Positions 1 to 10,460 are shown, counted from the first letter of the stretch. The stretch is DNA of 64,000 bases from Roseinatronobacter sp. S2 (GCF_029581395.1 NZ_CP121113.1:2476001-2540000), one strand, 5' to 3'. Numbers and translations are program-made. Notes: generated by a model not told the origin, from the letters alone.

Positions 1-28
1 GGCCGTGCTTGCGGTGCTGTGGATCTGA
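1..28 (+). CDS. C-terminal end of an upstream gene (partial)
   Basis: Reading from base 2 gives a short hydrophobic tail, AVLAVLWI, followed by a TGA stop at 26-28. Codon choice fits the rest of the window and the tail would suit the end of a membrane protein, but only eight residues are visible so no family can be named. The frame is inferred only from the stop and the position upstream of a regulated operon. Confidence 0.3.
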
Positions 29-144
29 CAAATGGCGACAGATCGCCGTGCGGCCACCGCCCCCGCCGCGCCTTTATGGGCAACCGCCCGTTTCACCGAC
101 CCGTGCAAAACGGGTTTCCCCTGCGGTCAAACCGCGATAGCCTG

Positions 145-1070
<926 letters not shown>

Positions 1071-1212
1071 GTCAAGGCGGGTAGCGTTGCTGGCACGGCA
1101 CATGGTCTTGCGCGTCTTGAACGAGCGGCATCATGGAACTAGACACGGCAGGTATGGGCATTCTGACAAATGCGCCCGAACCAGCCCCATACCAGCAAAG
1201 GCTCAGGACAGA

Positions 1213-2196
1213 ATGCGCGATCATGGCGGGAATTTGGACGCAGCAATTGCCCGCCATGGCGGCGAGGGTTGGATTGACCTGTCCACAGGTATCAACCGCC
1301 GCCCCTACCCTGTGCCACCCCTGCCGGACGCGGTCTGGCATGGGCTGCCAACCGCACAGGCGCAACATGAACTGGTTGCCGCCGCCGCGCAGGCGTGGGG
1401 TGCAGCGCCGCAACTTGCGGGGTTGGCGCTGGGCGGGGCGCAGGCGGCCATCCAGCTTGTCCCGCATCTGTGGCCCGAAACCGGCCGCGCCTGTGTCCTT
1501 GCGCCCAGCTATAATGAGCATGCCGCCTGTTTGCGCGCGGCAGGTTGGGATGTGCATGACAGCGCATCACTGGGTGACATGGCCGGTGCAGATCTGGCCG
1601 TTCTGGTGAACCCCAACAACCCCGATGGCCGCTGCTGGCCCGCGAAGGCAGTGCTGGAGCTGGCACAAAATGTGGGGTTTCTGGTCGTCGACGAAAGTTT
1701 TGCCGACACCACACCGGATTTATCCGTGCTGCCACATGACACCGCCCCAGATAACCTTCTGGTTTTGCGGTCTTTTGGTAAATTTTACGGGTTGGCCGGT
1801 CTGCGGCTTGGCTTTGCATTTGGTGCAAGGCCGGTGATCGCGCGGCTGGCGGAAATGGCGGGTCCGTGGCCTATTTCCGGCGCGGCAATAGCAATCGGGT
1901 GCCATGCGCTTGCAGATAAACCCTGGGCTGATGCCATGCGCAGGCAGTTACTGATTGATGCAGACCGCGCGGACCAACTGCTGCGGCAGGCGGGCTGGAA
2001 CTGCATTGGCGGCACCAGTCTGTTTCGCCTGTATGACACACCGGATGCACAGGCCGCACGCGATCATCTGGCACAACATCAGATCTGGTCGCGGATATTT
2101 CCCTACTCCAGGCACTGGCTGCGGCTTGGCCTGCCGGGACCAGAGGCGGAATGGAACAGGCTTGAAAGCGCCCTGCCGATACCACAGGCTGGTTAA
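1213..2196 (+). CDS. cobC: Threonine-phosphate decarboxylase / CobC aminotransferase-like enzyme
   Basis: A 327-residue fold-type I PLP enzyme of the CobC/CobD(Salmonella) family, which supplies the aminopropanol arm (L-threonine-O-3-phosphate decarboxylation) for attachment to cobyric acid. It begins MRDHGGNLDAAIARHGG, the usual opening of alphaproteobacterial CobC, then WIDLSTGIN; the VNPNNPDG motif and LRSFGKFYGLAGLRLGF carry the substrate-binding residues and the Schiff-base lysine. The start at 1213 has AGGA just upstream. The gene lies 142 nt after bluB on the same strand. The usual partner cobD/cbiB (adenosylcobinamide-phosphate synthase) is not next to it here. Confidence 0.9.
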   Translation: MRDHGGNLDAAIARHGGEGWIDLSTGINRRPYPVPPLPDAVWHGLPTAQAQHELVAAAAQAWGAAPQLAGLALGGAQAAIQLVPHLWPETGRACVLAPSYNEHAACLRAAGWDVHDSASLGDMAGADLAVLVNPNNPDGRCWPAKAVLELAQNVGFLVVDESFADTTPDLSVLPHDTAPDNLLVLRSFGKFYGLAGLRLGFAFGARPVIARLAEMAGPWPISGAAIAIGCHALADKPWADAMRRQLLIDADRADQLLRQAGWNCIGGTSLFRLYDTPDAQAARDHLAQHQIWSRIFPYSRHWLRLGLPGPEAEWNRLESALPIPQAG

Positions 2197-2604
2197 GGAT
2201 TCCCTGCGCGCCTGAATGCCTGTTCGGGCGGCCTTGCTGCGCAAGCACGCGCGGCTTGGGGGCATTCGTCTGCATCGATCTGCCACCCGCAGGACTTTCA
2301 ACTTAAACCTTCCCACGCAAGCATATGATTTTTTTGTATTTTTGATAATTTTTGAAGCTGATCCTCGGCTTTGTGTTCCCAGCAGGGAGCAGCGCCACAC
2401 CCTGCAAAACTATGCAGGAATCGCTGTCACGCTACAAACAATCCACAGGAAATTCCTGATCTACTTGCGATTTCGCTTTACTCAAAGGCGGAATGGGCAC
2501 ACCATATGTAGTAATAAAAGGCAAAAATACGCGCATTTGTAGATCTACACACCTTGTTTAGTAGCCCTGTCAGGGGCGCTGACAATAACCAGAACGAGGC
2601 GGGC
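2197..2604. other. 408-nt intergenic region, AT-rich in its second half
   Basis: No convincing gene lies here; an open frame at 2216-2542 has poor codon use and no family likeness. Two structures are visible: a hairpin with arms GAATGCC (2214-2220) and GGCATTC (2261-2267) with smaller inner pairings, which may end the bluB-cobC transcript, and a perfect palindrome CAGGAAATTCCTG at 2446-2458. The stretch from about 2310 to 2560 is much richer in A and T than the flanking genes, as expected of a promoter region or a small foreign insertion. Confidence 0.5.
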
Positions 2605-3108
2605 ATGTCGGCAACGGAATTCTACCTTACAAATGATCCGGTCCACCCGATCGACATTGTCGAGACGCTGGCGGCCGACCATGACTGGGATTTCGACCGA
2701 ATGGGCGAGGATCAGATCGCCATGGTCGTCGAGGGGCAGTGGCGCAGTTATGCGCTGACGCTGGCCTTGTCGCCTGAAGAAGACATGCTGCGCCTGATCT
2801 GCACCTTTGAAATGGACCCACCCGAGGGCGCGCTGCCCGCACTTTATGAAACCGTCAGCCGCGCCAATGACATGGTCTGGTCCGGTGCGTTCAGTTTCTG
2901 GGCTGAGCAGCGCCTGATGGTGTGGCGATATGGCCTGCTGCTGGGCATGGACCAAACCGCCGAGGTTGAGCAGATTGACCGCATGATCCGCAGCGCGCTG
3001 ATGGCCGCAGAACGGTTTTATCCGGCATTCCAGCTGGTAGCCTGGGCAGATCACAGCCCGCAAGCGGCGCTTGATCTGGCATTGGCCGAAGCGGTCGGGC
3101 ACGCCTGA
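2605..3108 (+). CDS. YbjN domain-containing protein
   Basis: A 167-residue soluble protein of the YbjN family (type III secretion chaperone-like fold). It opens MSATEFYLTNDPVHPIDIVETLAADHDWDFDR and has the conserved core DQIAMVVEGQWRSYALTLALSPEEDMLRLICTF followed by a helical C-terminal half with MVWRYGLLL. The ATG at 2605 has GAGG at 2596-2599; an upstream in-frame start exists but runs into the AT-rich leader. YbjN proteins are linked to stress tolerance and sensory processes in enterobacteria, but the molecular role is not known. It is followed after 95 nt by proC on the same strand, an order commonly seen in Rhodobacteraceae. Confidence 0.85.
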   Translation: MSATEFYLTNDPVHPIDIVETLAADHDWDFDRMGEDQIAMVVEGQWRSYALTLALSPEEDMLRLICTFEMDPPEGALPALYETVSRANDMVWSGAFSFWAEQRLMVWRYGLLLGMDQTAEVEQIDRMIRSALMAAERFYPAFQLVAWADHSPQAALDLALAEAVGHA

Positions 3109-3203
3109 CCACCTGCGCATCCGTCCCATTTGACTACCCCCGTTTCCCCTTGACGCGGGGGAAGTGCAGCGCAACAACTGCTGGGAAACCACAAGGGGGC
3201 ATT

Positions 3204-4016
3204 ATGACACTCGACCGGATAAACACGCACGGCATGGTATTGATGGGCTGCGGCAAGATGGGGTCTGCCCTGCTGGCAGGCTGGCTTGCGCAGGGTGTTC
3301 CAGCCACAAGTGTCCATGTTGTTGAACCGCATCCTTCCGATTGGCTGCGCGCAAGCGGCGTTTGCCTGAATGAGCCCTTGCCCGATGCACCTGCGGTGGT
3401 GGTGCTGGCGGTCAAGCCGCAGATGATGGGCAATGCCTTGCCTGCGCTACAGACCTTCGGAAACGGCAAAACGCTGTTTTTATCTATCGCTGCGGGCACA
3501 CAGCTGGCGCGGTTTAACGAAATTCTGGGCGCGCAGACACCGATCATACGGGCCATGCCCAACATCCCTGCTGCGGTCGGGCAGGGCATTTCGGCATTGA
3601 TTGGCAATGACAAGGCGTCCGAACAGGATATCGCGCTGGCAGAAGAACTGCTTGCCGCTGTCGGCCAGACTGTGCGGCTGGAGGATGAATCGCAGATAGA
3701 TTCCGTGACGGGCCTGTCAGGGTCCGGCCCTGCCTATGTCTTTCACATGATCGAAGCCATGGCACGCGCGGGCGAATCGCAAGGCCTGTCCCCTGATCTG
3801 GCCATGAAACTGGCGCGCGCAACTGTGATCGGGGCCGCGGCACTGGCCCGCGATACAACCGATTCGGCGGAACAACTGCGCATAAATGTCACCAGCCCGG
3901 GCGGCACCACGGCGGCAGCTTTGGCCTTGCTGATGGATGAAACCGACGGCCTGCCGCCGCTGATGGTGCGCGCGGTCAGGGCTGCGGCAGACCGGTCGCG
4001 GGAACTGGCGAAATGA
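3204..4016 (+). CDS. proC: Pyrroline-5-carboxylate reductase
   Basis: A 270-residue NAD(P)H-dependent enzyme that makes the last step of proline synthesis, reducing delta-1-pyrroline-5-carboxylate to L-proline. The N-terminal Rossmann motif is VLMGCGKMGSALLAGW; later blocks include VVLAVKPQMM, IIRAMPNIPAAVGQG and the dimer/active-site signature SVTGLSGSGPAYVFHMIEAM with NVTSPGGTT. The start at 3204 has a strong AAGGGGG site at 3193-3199. Its stop overlaps the next gene by four bases (ATGA at 4013-4016), so translation of the csaA-like gene is probably coupled to it. Confidence 0.95.
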   Translation: MTLDRINTHGMVLMGCGKMGSALLAGWLAQGVPATSVHVVEPHPSDWLRASGVCLNEPLPDAPAVVVLAVKPQMMGNALPALQTFGNGKTLFLSIAAGTQLARFNEILGAQTPIIRAMPNIPAAVGQGISALIGNDKASEQDIALAEELLAAVGQTVRLEDESQIDSVTGLSGSGPAYVFHMIEAMARAGESQGLSPDLAMKLARATVIGAAALARDTTDSAEQLRINVTSPGGTTAAALALLMDETDGLPPLMVRAVRAAADRSRELAK

Positions 4017-4354
4017 CAGACGCCATCAGTTTCGATGATTTTCTGAAGGTCGATATCCGCGCGGGGCGCATCATCCGCGCGGAACCCTTTCCCGAAGCGC
4101 GCAAGCCCGCAATCAAGCTGTGGATCGATTTCGGGCCGGATCTGGGCGAGAAGAAATCATCAGCGCAGATCACCGAACTTTATGCGCCGGACGCGCTGAT
4201 CGGGCGACAGGTCATGGCGGTGGTAAATTTCCCGCCCCGCCAGATTGGCCCCTTTATGTCGGAAGTTCTGGTGCTGGGCGCATCGGATGCCCAAGGGCGT
4301 ATCTCGCTGCTGGCCCCTGACCATGACGTGCCACAGGGCGCGCGGATGCATTAA
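4013..4354 (+). CDS. csaA: CsaA-type tRNA-binding domain protein
   Basis: A 113-residue stand-alone EMAP II-like tRNA-binding domain. The sequence has the family signature FLKVDIRAGRIIRAEPFPEARKPAIKLWIDFG, then SSAQITELY, VMAVVNFPPRQIGPFMSEVLVLG and LLAPDHDVPQGARMH, full length for CsaA. In Bacillus the protein behaves as a secretion-linked chaperone and it dimerises and binds tRNA; its job in alphaproteobacteria is not settled. It overlaps the proC stop by four bases and is followed ten bases later by the dehydrogenase gene, so the three are probably one transcript. Confidence 0.9.
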   Translation: MTDAISFDDFLKVDIRAGRIIRAEPFPEARKPAIKLWIDFGPDLGEKKSSAQITELYAPDALIGRQVMAVVNFPPRQIGPFMSEVLVLGASDAQGRISLLAPDHDVPQGARMH

Positions 4355-4364
4355 GGCCATCGCT

Positions 4365-5318
4365 ATGAAAGAACTCTATATCACCCGCCCCCTGCCCGAC
4401 CGCGTGCTGGACCGCGCCCGCAGTCATTTCAACGTGACGCTGCGCGACCAGACCACACCATTGAAAAAGGGCGAGATGCGCGCCGCACTTGTGTTGTATG
4501 ATGTGATCATCCCGACCCTGGGCGATTTGTTCACCGCCGAAGTTTTTGCCGGAATGGAAACGGCGCGCTGCCGGTTGCTGGCGAATTTCGGGGTTGGGTA
4601 TAATCACATTGATGTTGCCGCCGCACAGCAGGCAGGCATTTGCGTGACCAACACACCCGGTGCAGTGACAGACGCAACCGCCGATATCGCTCTTATGCTG
4701 ATACTGATGAGCGCGCGGCGCGCAGGCGAAGGCGAGCGGCTGGTGCGCAAGGGCAAATGGTCGGGCTGGCACCCGACGCAAATGCTGGGCCTGCATCTTG
4801 GCGGCAAGACCTGCGGCATTATCGGGATGGGCCGCATTGGGCAGGCCATTGCAAAACGCGTGCATTTCGGGCTGGGGATGGATGTGATCTATCACAACCG
4901 CTCTCCGCGCGTGGTTGATATGCCAGCGCGCCAACTGGACAATATCGCGGATGTTCTGGCGGCGTCCGATGTCGTTGTGCTGGCCGTTCCGGGCGGTGCG
5001 GACACGCGCCACCTGATTGGCGCGCCAGAGCTGGCATCCATGCAACCGCACGCGCATCTGGTCAATATCTCGCGCGGGGATGTTGTCGATGAGGGCGCGT
5101 TGATTGCCGCCCTGCAACAAGGCCGGATTGCGGGTGCGGGACTGGATGTCTATGAATTTGAACCCGACGTGCCAGTGGCCCTGCGCGTGATGGAAAACGT
5201 GACGCTTCTGCCGCATCTGGGCACGGCGGCGCTGGACGTGCGCGAGGGAATGGGCATGATGGCACTGGACAACGCCATTGCGCATGCAACAGGGCAAGCG
5301 TTGCTGAACCCGGTCTGA
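4365..5318 (+). CDS. D-2-hydroxyacid dehydrogenase (glyoxylate/hydroxypyruvate reductase type)
   Basis: A 317-residue NAD(P)-dependent dehydrogenase of the D-isomer family. The dinucleotide motif GIIGMGRIGQAIAKR is followed by an HNRSPR segment suggestive of NADPH preference (R after the second strand). The catalytic set is present: Arg in LVNISRGDVVDE, Glu in DVYEFEPDVP and His in LLPHLGTAA. Substrate is most likely glyoxylate or hydroxypyruvate (GhrB-like) but related 2-ketoacids are possible. The ATG at 4365 is the start that matches the family N-terminus, LYITRPLPDRVL. It is the last gene of the proC group and converges on pepF across a repeat-filled gap. Confidence 0.87.
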   Translation: MKELYITRPLPDRVLDRARSHFNVTLRDQTTPLKKGEMRAALVLYDVIIPTLGDLFTAEVFAGMETARCRLLANFGVGYNHIDVAAAQQAGICVTNTPGAVTDATADIALMLILMSARRAGEGERLVRKGKWSGWHPTQMLGLHLGGKTCGIIGMGRIGQAIAKRVHFGLGMDVIYHNRSPRVVDMPARQLDNIADVLAASDVVVLAVPGGADTRHLIGAPELASMQPHAHLVNISRGDVVDEGALIAALQQGRIAGAGLDVYEFEPDVPVALRVMENVTLLPHLGTAALDVREGMGMMALDNAIAHATGQALLNPV

Positions 5319-5418
5319 CGCTTGCGAAGGCTGCTGCGGGATTTGCGCGCGCCACCTAGTGTCAAAAATCGGGTTTGGGCGCAGTTGGACTTTTGCGGCC
5401 GTTGAGGCTATGAAAAAT

Positions 5419-5590
5419 ACCCGCGCCAGCGGTGGGCCGGGGTCTGCCGATCCAACGCCAGTGAAGTTCAATTTATGCAGGCTGCATATTCCTGCCATCA
5501 AAGGCTTGGCGTATCGCTGGCCAAATCGGCAGGCCGCGGGACGGCCCGCCGATGGCGCGGCGGCCTTCGGCCTTTGCGCCGCGCCCTTGG
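5419..5590 (+). repeat. MITE-like inverted-repeat element, copy 1 of 4
   Basis: First of four related intergenic elements in the window (others near 24.0, 36.4 and 51.4 kb). It begins CCCGCGCCAGCGGTGGGCC, then GGTCTGCCGAT, has an internal palindrome ATGCAG-G-CTGCAT (5474-5486), and ends with ATCGGCAGGCCGCGGGACGG, CCCGCCGATGGCGCGG and a GC-rich tail. The two ends are imperfect inverted copies of each other. The downstream arm also folds on itself (ATCGGCAGGCC against GGCCCGCCGAT). No open frame is conserved between copies in a way that suggests a protein. It lies between the convergent dehydrogenase and pepF genes. Confidence 0.85.
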
Positions 5591-5658
5591 GGCTTTGCCA
5601 ATGTCTGCAAAAGGCCCGAAAACCCGCGAAAGGGCGTTCCGGCCTGATCAGGTCAGGC

Positions 5659-5764
5659 TAGAGCATATCACGTTCATTCGCATTCACGAGACATACTCTA
5701 ACTTATTGATTTCGCATGTTCGAGAAGCTCAAAACCGGTTCCCACTTTTGAGCAACATGCTCTA
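5659..5764. repeat. Second repeat type: ~106-bp element with TAGAGCAT ends
   Basis: A distinct, less GC-rich element bounded by the inverted octamers TAGAGCAT (5659-5666) and ATGCTCTA (5757-5764). It contains CAAAACCGGTTCCCACTTTT, which resembles the core of a short palindromic repeat dispersed in many alphaproteobacterial genomes (from memory, not searched). It ends a few bases before the pepF stop codon, so it may serve as the 3' end of the pepF transcript. No second copy was noticed in this window. Confidence 0.65.
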
Positions 5765-5770
5765 TAGCCG

Positions 5771-7576
5771 CTATTCCATCGCTTCCAACTCGTCGATAAA
5801 GCCCGCGATCATCTGCAAGCCCTTGTCCCAGAAGGCGGGGTCGCTGGCGTCCAGCCCGAAAGGTGCCAGAAGTTCCTTATGGTGCTTGGACCCGCCTGCG
5901 GCCAGCATGTCAAAATACTTCTCCTGAAAGCCCTCGGGGGCATCACGATAGGCGGCATAAAGCGCGTTCACCAGCCCGTCGCCAAACGCATAGGCATAGA
6001 CATAAAACGGCGAATGCACGAAATGCGGAATATAGGCCCAGAAGGTTTCATACCCGTCCATATACTCGAACACCGGCCCAAGGCTTTCGGCCTGCACGCT
6101 CATCCATAGGGCATTGATGTCATCAGGCGTCAATTCCCCCTCGCGGCGCGCGGCATGCAGCTTGCATTCGAAATCATAAAACGCAATCTGGCGCACGACC
6201 GTGTTGATCATATCCTCGACCTTGCCAGCCAGCAGAACCTTACGCTCGGACTGCGTTTTCGCCTGTGCCAGCATTTTCTGGAAGGTCAGCATCTCGCCAA
6301 AGACAGATGCGGTTTCCGCAAGTGTCAGCGGCGTGGATGACAGCAATTCGCCCTGCCCTGCGGCCAGACGCTGGTGCACGCCATGCCCCAGTTCATGCGC
6401 CAGCGTCATCACATCGCGCGGCTTGCCCAAGTAGTTCAGCATCACGAACGGGTGCGCATCGGTCACTGTGGGGTGGGCAAATGCGCCCGGTGCCTTGCCC
6501 GGTTTCACGGCCGCATCAATCCAGCCCTGCGAAAAGAACGGCTCTGCCAGTTCGGCCAGTTTCGGCGAAAAGCCCGCATAGGCATCCAGCACGGTCTGGC
6601 GCGCATCATCCCAGTTGAACACGCGCGGCGCCTCCAGCGGCAGGGGCGCGTTGCGGTCCCAGACCTGTAGCTTCTCCAGCCCCATCCAGCGTGCTTTCAG
6701 CGCGTAGTACCGATGGCTCAGGTTTGGATAGGCGGCGACCACGGCATCGCGCAAGGCCTGCACGACTTCGGGTTCGACATGGTTCGACAGATGGCGCGCA
6801 TGTTGCGCCGATGGCATCTTGCGCCAGCGATCCTCGATTTCCTTTTCCTTGGCCAACGTGTTGTGCACCCGCGCAAACAACTTCAACTGGCCCGAAAAAA
6901 CAAAAGCAAGCGCCTGTGCCGCCGCCTGCCTGCGCGCACGGTCAGGGTCGGTCAGCAGGTTCAGCGTGGCTTCCAGCCCCAGTGGCTCGGGTTCACCCTG
7001 CACCTCGAAATGCAGGCCCGCCATGGTTTCATCAAACAGCCGGTTCCATGCCGCAGACCCGACCGTGGACTGGTCATGCAGGAATTTTTCCAGCTCGTCC
7101 GACAACTGGTGCGGGCGCATGGCGCGCATACGCTCGAACACCGGACGGTAACGCGCCAGATCGGCATTGCCTGATACCAGCACATCGAAATCGGCATCGT
7201 CAATGCGGTTCAACTCCAGCGAAAAGAACACCAGCGGGGTGGTCGCATCGGTCATGCGGTCTTGCGCATCGGCCATGAATTTGGCGCGTTCGGGATCGAC
7301 AGTGTTTTGATAATAGCGCAACCCCGCATAGGACATCAGCCGCCCCGCGACCATGTCGATCTTTTCATAGCGCTGCACGCATACCAACATGTCCGCCGCC
7401 GACAGCTGCGCAAGCCTGCCTTCATATTCAGACGCGAATTCCGCGCATTCCTGCCGCAGCCAGTCAAAATCGCGGGTCAGTTCCGGCGCATCAGGGGCTG
7501 CGTAAAGCGCGCTTAAATCCCAATCGGGCAGGTTGCCGAATTCGGTCTTGGTGGTGCTTTGCTGGTCAAGGGGCAT
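5771..7576 (-). CDS. pepF: Oligoendopeptidase F (M3 family metallopeptidase)
   Basis: A 601-residue cytoplasmic zinc peptidase of the PepF/M3B family that trims oligopeptides. The active-site motif HELGH (residues 394-398) sits in MTLAHELGHGVHQ, and the downstream glutamate ligand is in LAETASVFGEML. Length matches the family. The start at 7576 (MPLDQQSTTKTEF) is preceded by GGAGAG on the minus strand; an upstream start ten codons earlier lacks a site. The stop abuts the 106-bp repeat. The next gene upstream, a small DUF4389 protein, is on the same strand 61 nt away. Confidence 0.93.
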   Translation of the reverse strand: MPLDQQSTTKTEFGNLPDWDLSALYAAPDAPELTRDFDWLRQECAEFASEYEGRLAQLSAADMLVCVQRYEKIDMVAGRLMSYAGLRYYQNTVDPERAKFMADAQDRMTDATTPLVFFSLELNRIDDADFDVLVSGNADLARYRPVFERMRAMRPHQLSDELEKFLHDQSTVGSAAWNRLFDETMAGLHFEVQGEPEPLGLEATLNLLTDPDRARRQAAAQALAFVFSGQLKLFARVHNTLAKEKEIEDRWRKMPSAQHARHLSNHVEPEVVQALRDAVVAAYPNLSHRYYALKARWMGLEKLQVWDRNAPLPLEAPRVFNWDDARQTVLDAYAGFSPKLAELAEPFFSQGWIDAAVKPGKAPGAFAHPTVTDAHPFVMLNYLGKPRDVMTLAHELGHGVHQRLAAGQGELLSSTPLTLAETASVFGEMLTFQKMLAQAKTQSERKVLLAGKVEDMINTVVRQIAFYDFECKLHAARREGELTPDDINALWMSVQAESLGPVFEYMDGYETFWAYIPHFVHSPFYVYAYAFGDGLVNALYAAYRDAPEGFQEKYFDMLAAGGSKHHKELLAPFGLDASDPAFWDKGLQMIAGFIDELEAME

Positions 7577-7637
7577 GGAACTCTCCGCTATATACTTGCC
7601 CCACACTTAGGCCGCGCGGACCCGCACTGCAACCGCT

Positions 7638-7931
7638 TCAGTCCATCTCTTTGAACGGCCATGGCTTGGCGTCGGTTGCAACCGACAAATAGCGCGCGGC
7701 CTTGGCGATCCATGCGCCCACCATACAGCCGAAATCGGCCAGCCGTTCATTGGGCTGGCGTTTGTCGATAATGATGATGACAAACTGAATGACCGCCACC
7801 AGAAACAGGATGGATTGCGCAACCGACATCATGGCCCCGATGATCAGCATATAGACCAGCCGCAACACAAGGGATTCTGCGGGTTTTTCCAGCGGGGGGG
7901 ACGGGCGGTCTTCGTCAATGTCTCGCATCAT
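7638..7931 (-). CDS. DUF4389 family small membrane protein
   Basis: A 97-residue protein with a charged N-terminus (MRDIDEDRPSPPLEKP) and two adjoining hydrophobic segments, roughly residues 22-56 (LVLRLVYMLIIGAMMSVAQ and ILFLVAVIQFVIIII), followed by the family block ADFGCMVGAWIAKAARYLS and the C-terminal KPWPF. This matches DUF4389, an uncharacterised inner-membrane family of proteobacteria. AGGA lies five bases before the first ATG at 7931; a second ATG directly follows. Its neighbours pepF and anmK give no firm clue to function. Confidence 0.82.
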   Translation of the reverse strand: MMRDIDEDRPSPPLEKPAESLVLRLVYMLIIGAMMSVAQSILFLVAVIQFVIIIIDKRQPNERLADFGCMVGAWIAKAARYLSVATDAKPWPFKEMD

Positions 7932-8000
7932 GTATATCCTTTATGGCAGCGCGGTTATAATCTAACCCATTCGGGCGTTCTGCGCCAGAAACCCCAGACA

Positions 8001-9092
8001 TCACGGCGTGCTGACCTGCCCGCCACCAACAGCCGCGCCCACGCCCGTTGTGCCCGGGCACGATGTGGGCAACCCGCGCGCCACACGCACGGCCAGATAG
8101 GCAAATGCCTGCGCTTCCAGCATATCCCCGTCCAGCCCCACCGATTCGACTGGCACCACAGAGCAGGCCAGACGCTGCGCGATGCGGCGCATCAGATCCG
8201 CATTATGCCGCCCGCCCCCGCATACCAGCAGCTGCGCAGGTTCCGCAGGGAAATGGGCAAACCCTTCTGCAACCGCAGCCGCCGCACATTCCGACAGGGT
8301 GGCCAGCGCATCGGCATCGGACAGATGGGCCACAGACGCCAGCACCCCCGGAAAGGCGCGGTCCAGCGATTTGGGCGGCATGCGGTAGAAATAGCCGTCC
8401 TCCAGAAAGGCGCGCAGCACCGCTTCATCCACCTGGCCACCCGCCGCCAGCGCGCCGCCGTCATCGCGCGCCAGACCAAGGCGCGAGAGGCACAGATCAT
8501 CCAGCGGGGCGTTCGCAGGGCCAGTGTCGAACGCCAGAAGCGCGCCGTCATCTTCGGGTTTCTCCTTCGACGGGTCCACCCATGTCACATTCCCCACACC
8601 GCCAAGGTTCAGAAACGCCACAGGGGCTGTCGCCCCGATATGGCGCGCAAGGGCAAAATGATAGAACGGGGCCAATGGCGCACCCTGCCCGCCCAGATGA
8701 ATGTCGGAGCTGCGGAAATCCCACACCACCGGATAGCCCGCAACAAGTGCAAGCACCGCCCCCGACCCTGCCTGATGGGTGCCACGCCCGCGCGGGTCAT
8801 GCGCCAGTGTCTGGCCGTGAAACCCCGCAAGTTCCACGCCCTCAAAGCGCGCCATAATCTCGGCATGGGCCGTTTCCACCAGTTCGGCCACATCCTCGAC
8901 CCCGTCCTCGTCCGGCCAGCGGCCAAGGGCTGCACGCAACACCGCGCGTTCGGCGTCTGAATAGGGGCGATAGGCGCTTGGGCCGAAGGCAGCGATTCGT
9001 TCGCCATCAGTGCGCAGCACCGCTGCATCCACCCCGTCCAGCGACGTGCCCGACATCATTCCCAGCACTGTAACGAGTTGTGATTCCAACAT
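8001..9092 (-). CDS. anmK: Anhydro-N-acetylmuramic acid kinase
   Basis: A 363-residue ASKHA-fold kinase that hydrolyses and phosphorylates 1,6-anhydro-MurNAc to MurNAc-6-phosphate during recycling of cell-wall peptidoglycan. Key blocks: [14 protein letters not shown] at the N-terminus (phosphate-binding), [70 protein letters not shown] and [10 protein letters not shown]. Length matches the family. It is divergent from tyrS with 64 nt between the start codons, an arrangement that recurs in Rhodobacteraceae, so both promoters must lie in that short gap. Confidence 0.94.
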   Translation of the reverse strand: MLESQLVTVLGMMSGTSLDGVDAAVLRTDGERIAAFGPSAYRPYSDAERAVLRAALGRWPDEDGVEDVAELVETAHAEIMARFEGVELAGFHGQTLAHDPRGRGTHQAGSGAVLALVAGYPVVWDFRSSDIHLGGQGAPLAPFYHFALARHIGATAPVAFLNLGGVGNVTWVDPSKEKPEDDGALLAFDTGPANAPLDDLCLSRLGLARDDGGALAAGGQVDEAVLRAFLEDGYFYRMPPKSLDRAFPGVLASVAHLSDADALATLSECAAAAVAEGFAHFPAEPAQLLVCGGGRHNADLMRRIAQRLACSVVPVESVGLDGDMLEAQAFAYLAVRVARGLPTSCPGTTGVGAAVGGGQVSTP

Positions 9093-9156
9093 GGGCTTTT
9101 CCTTGGACGCCTGCGCGGCTATAGAACGCGCAATCGGCCATCCGGGACAAGCAAAA

Positions 9157-10419
9157 ATGACCTACAGACCCAAATCAGATTTCCTGAACATCCTTCAGGC
9201 ACGCGGCTTCTTCGACAATTGCACCGATCTGCAAGGTCTGGACGAAGCGCTGATCAAGGGGGTTGTGCCCGCCTATATCGGCTATGACGCCACAGCGAAA
9301 TCGCTGCATGTGGGCCATTTGCTGAATATCATGGTGCTGCGCTGGTTCCAGAAATGCGGCCACAAACCCATCACCCTGATGGGCGGCGGCACCACCAAGG
9401 TGGGCGACCCCAGCTTCCGGTCGGATGAACGCCCGCTGCTGGATGATGCCGCGATTGCGTCCAATATCAACGGCATGAAGCAGGTATTTGCGAAATACCT
9501 GTCCTATGATGACAGCGCAGGCGGCGCGATCATGCTCAACAACGCCGAATGGCTGGACGGGCTGAATTACCTTGATTTCCTGCGCGATGTGGGGCGGCAT
9601 TTCAGCGTCAACCGCATGCTGAGTTTTGAATCGGTGAAATCCCGACTGGACCGCGAACAATCGCTGTCCTTTCTTGAGTTCAACTACATGATTCTGCAAG
9701 CCTATGATTTTGTTGAGATCAACCGCCGTTATGGCTGCCTGTTGCAGATGGGCGGGTCGGACCAATGGGGCAATATTGTCAATGGCATAGACCTTGCACG
9801 CCGCATTGCCGATGCCGAGATTTTTGGCCTGACCACGCCGCTTCTGGCCACATCGGACGGGCGCAAGATGGGCAAAAGCCAGGGTGGGGCGATCTGGCTG
9901 AACGCAGATATGCTGAGCCCTTATGAATTCTGGCAATTCTGGCGCAACACCACCGATGCCGATGTCGGGCGGTTCCTGAAGCTATACACCGAATTGCCGG
10001 TCGAGGAATGCAACCGTCTGGGCGCGCTGGAAGGGTCCGAGATCAACGCAGCCAAGGTGATTCTGGCAAATGAGGTCACGACCCTGTGCCACGGCGCGGA
10101 TGCTGCCAAAACCGCCGAAGCCACAGCGCGCGACGTGTTTGAAAAGGGCGGGATTGGCGATGATTTGCCTACGCTGACACTGAGCGCGGCCGAACTGGCA
10201 GACGGAATGTCAATGGCACAGCTTTTCGTGCGGTCCGGGCTGGCGAAATCCGGCAAGGACGCAAAACGCCTGATCCTTGAGGGCGGCGCGCGCGCAAATG
10301 ACGCGCCGGTCAGCGATGCGGGACAACTGGTCAGTGCCGCAGATCTGGCGCAGCCGATGAAACTGACCGCAGGCAAGAAACGCCACGCGCAAGTCGTGCT
10401 GGAGGGGACGGCAGGCTGA
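9157..10419 (+). CDS. tyrS: Tyrosyl-tRNA synthetase
   Basis: A 420-residue class I aminoacyl-tRNA synthetase charging tRNA-Tyr. The HIGH motif appears as HVGH (residues 51-54) and KMSKS as KMGKS (237-241); GGSDQWGNI binds tyrosine, and a C-terminal S4-like RNA-binding domain (about residues 345-420) contains [26 protein letters not shown]. The ATG at 9157 ([13 protein letters not shown]) matches the family N-terminus; the frame is open further upstream across anmK but those starts would overlap the divergent gene. Confidence 0.95.
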   Translation: MTYRPKSDFLNILQARGFFDNCTDLQGLDEALIKGVVPAYIGYDATAKSLHVGHLLNIMVLRWFQKCGHKPITLMGGGTTKVGDPSFRSDERPLLDDAAIASNINGMKQVFAKYLSYDDSAGGAIMLNNAEWLDGLNYLDFLRDVGRHFSVNRMLSFESVKSRLDREQSLSFLEFNYMILQAYDFVEINRRYGCLLQMGGSDQWGNIVNGIDLARRIADAEIFGLTTPLLATSDGRKMGKSQGGAIWLNADMLSPYEFWQFWRNTTDADVGRFLKLYTELPVEECNRLGALEGSEINAAKVILANEVTTLCHGADAAKTAEATARDVFEKGGIGDDLPTLTLSAAELADGMSMAQLFVRSGLAKSGKDAKRLILEGGARANDAPVSDAGQLVSAADLAQPMKLTAGKKRHAQVVLEGTAG

Positions 10420-10460
10420 CAAAGGCGGGCAACCTGATGCAGATGCCCGGCGCGCCCGGT

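Noticed and set aside
2216..2542. 108-codon frame in the AT-rich gap
   Set aside because: Low codon quality, no ribosome site and no similarity to a known family.
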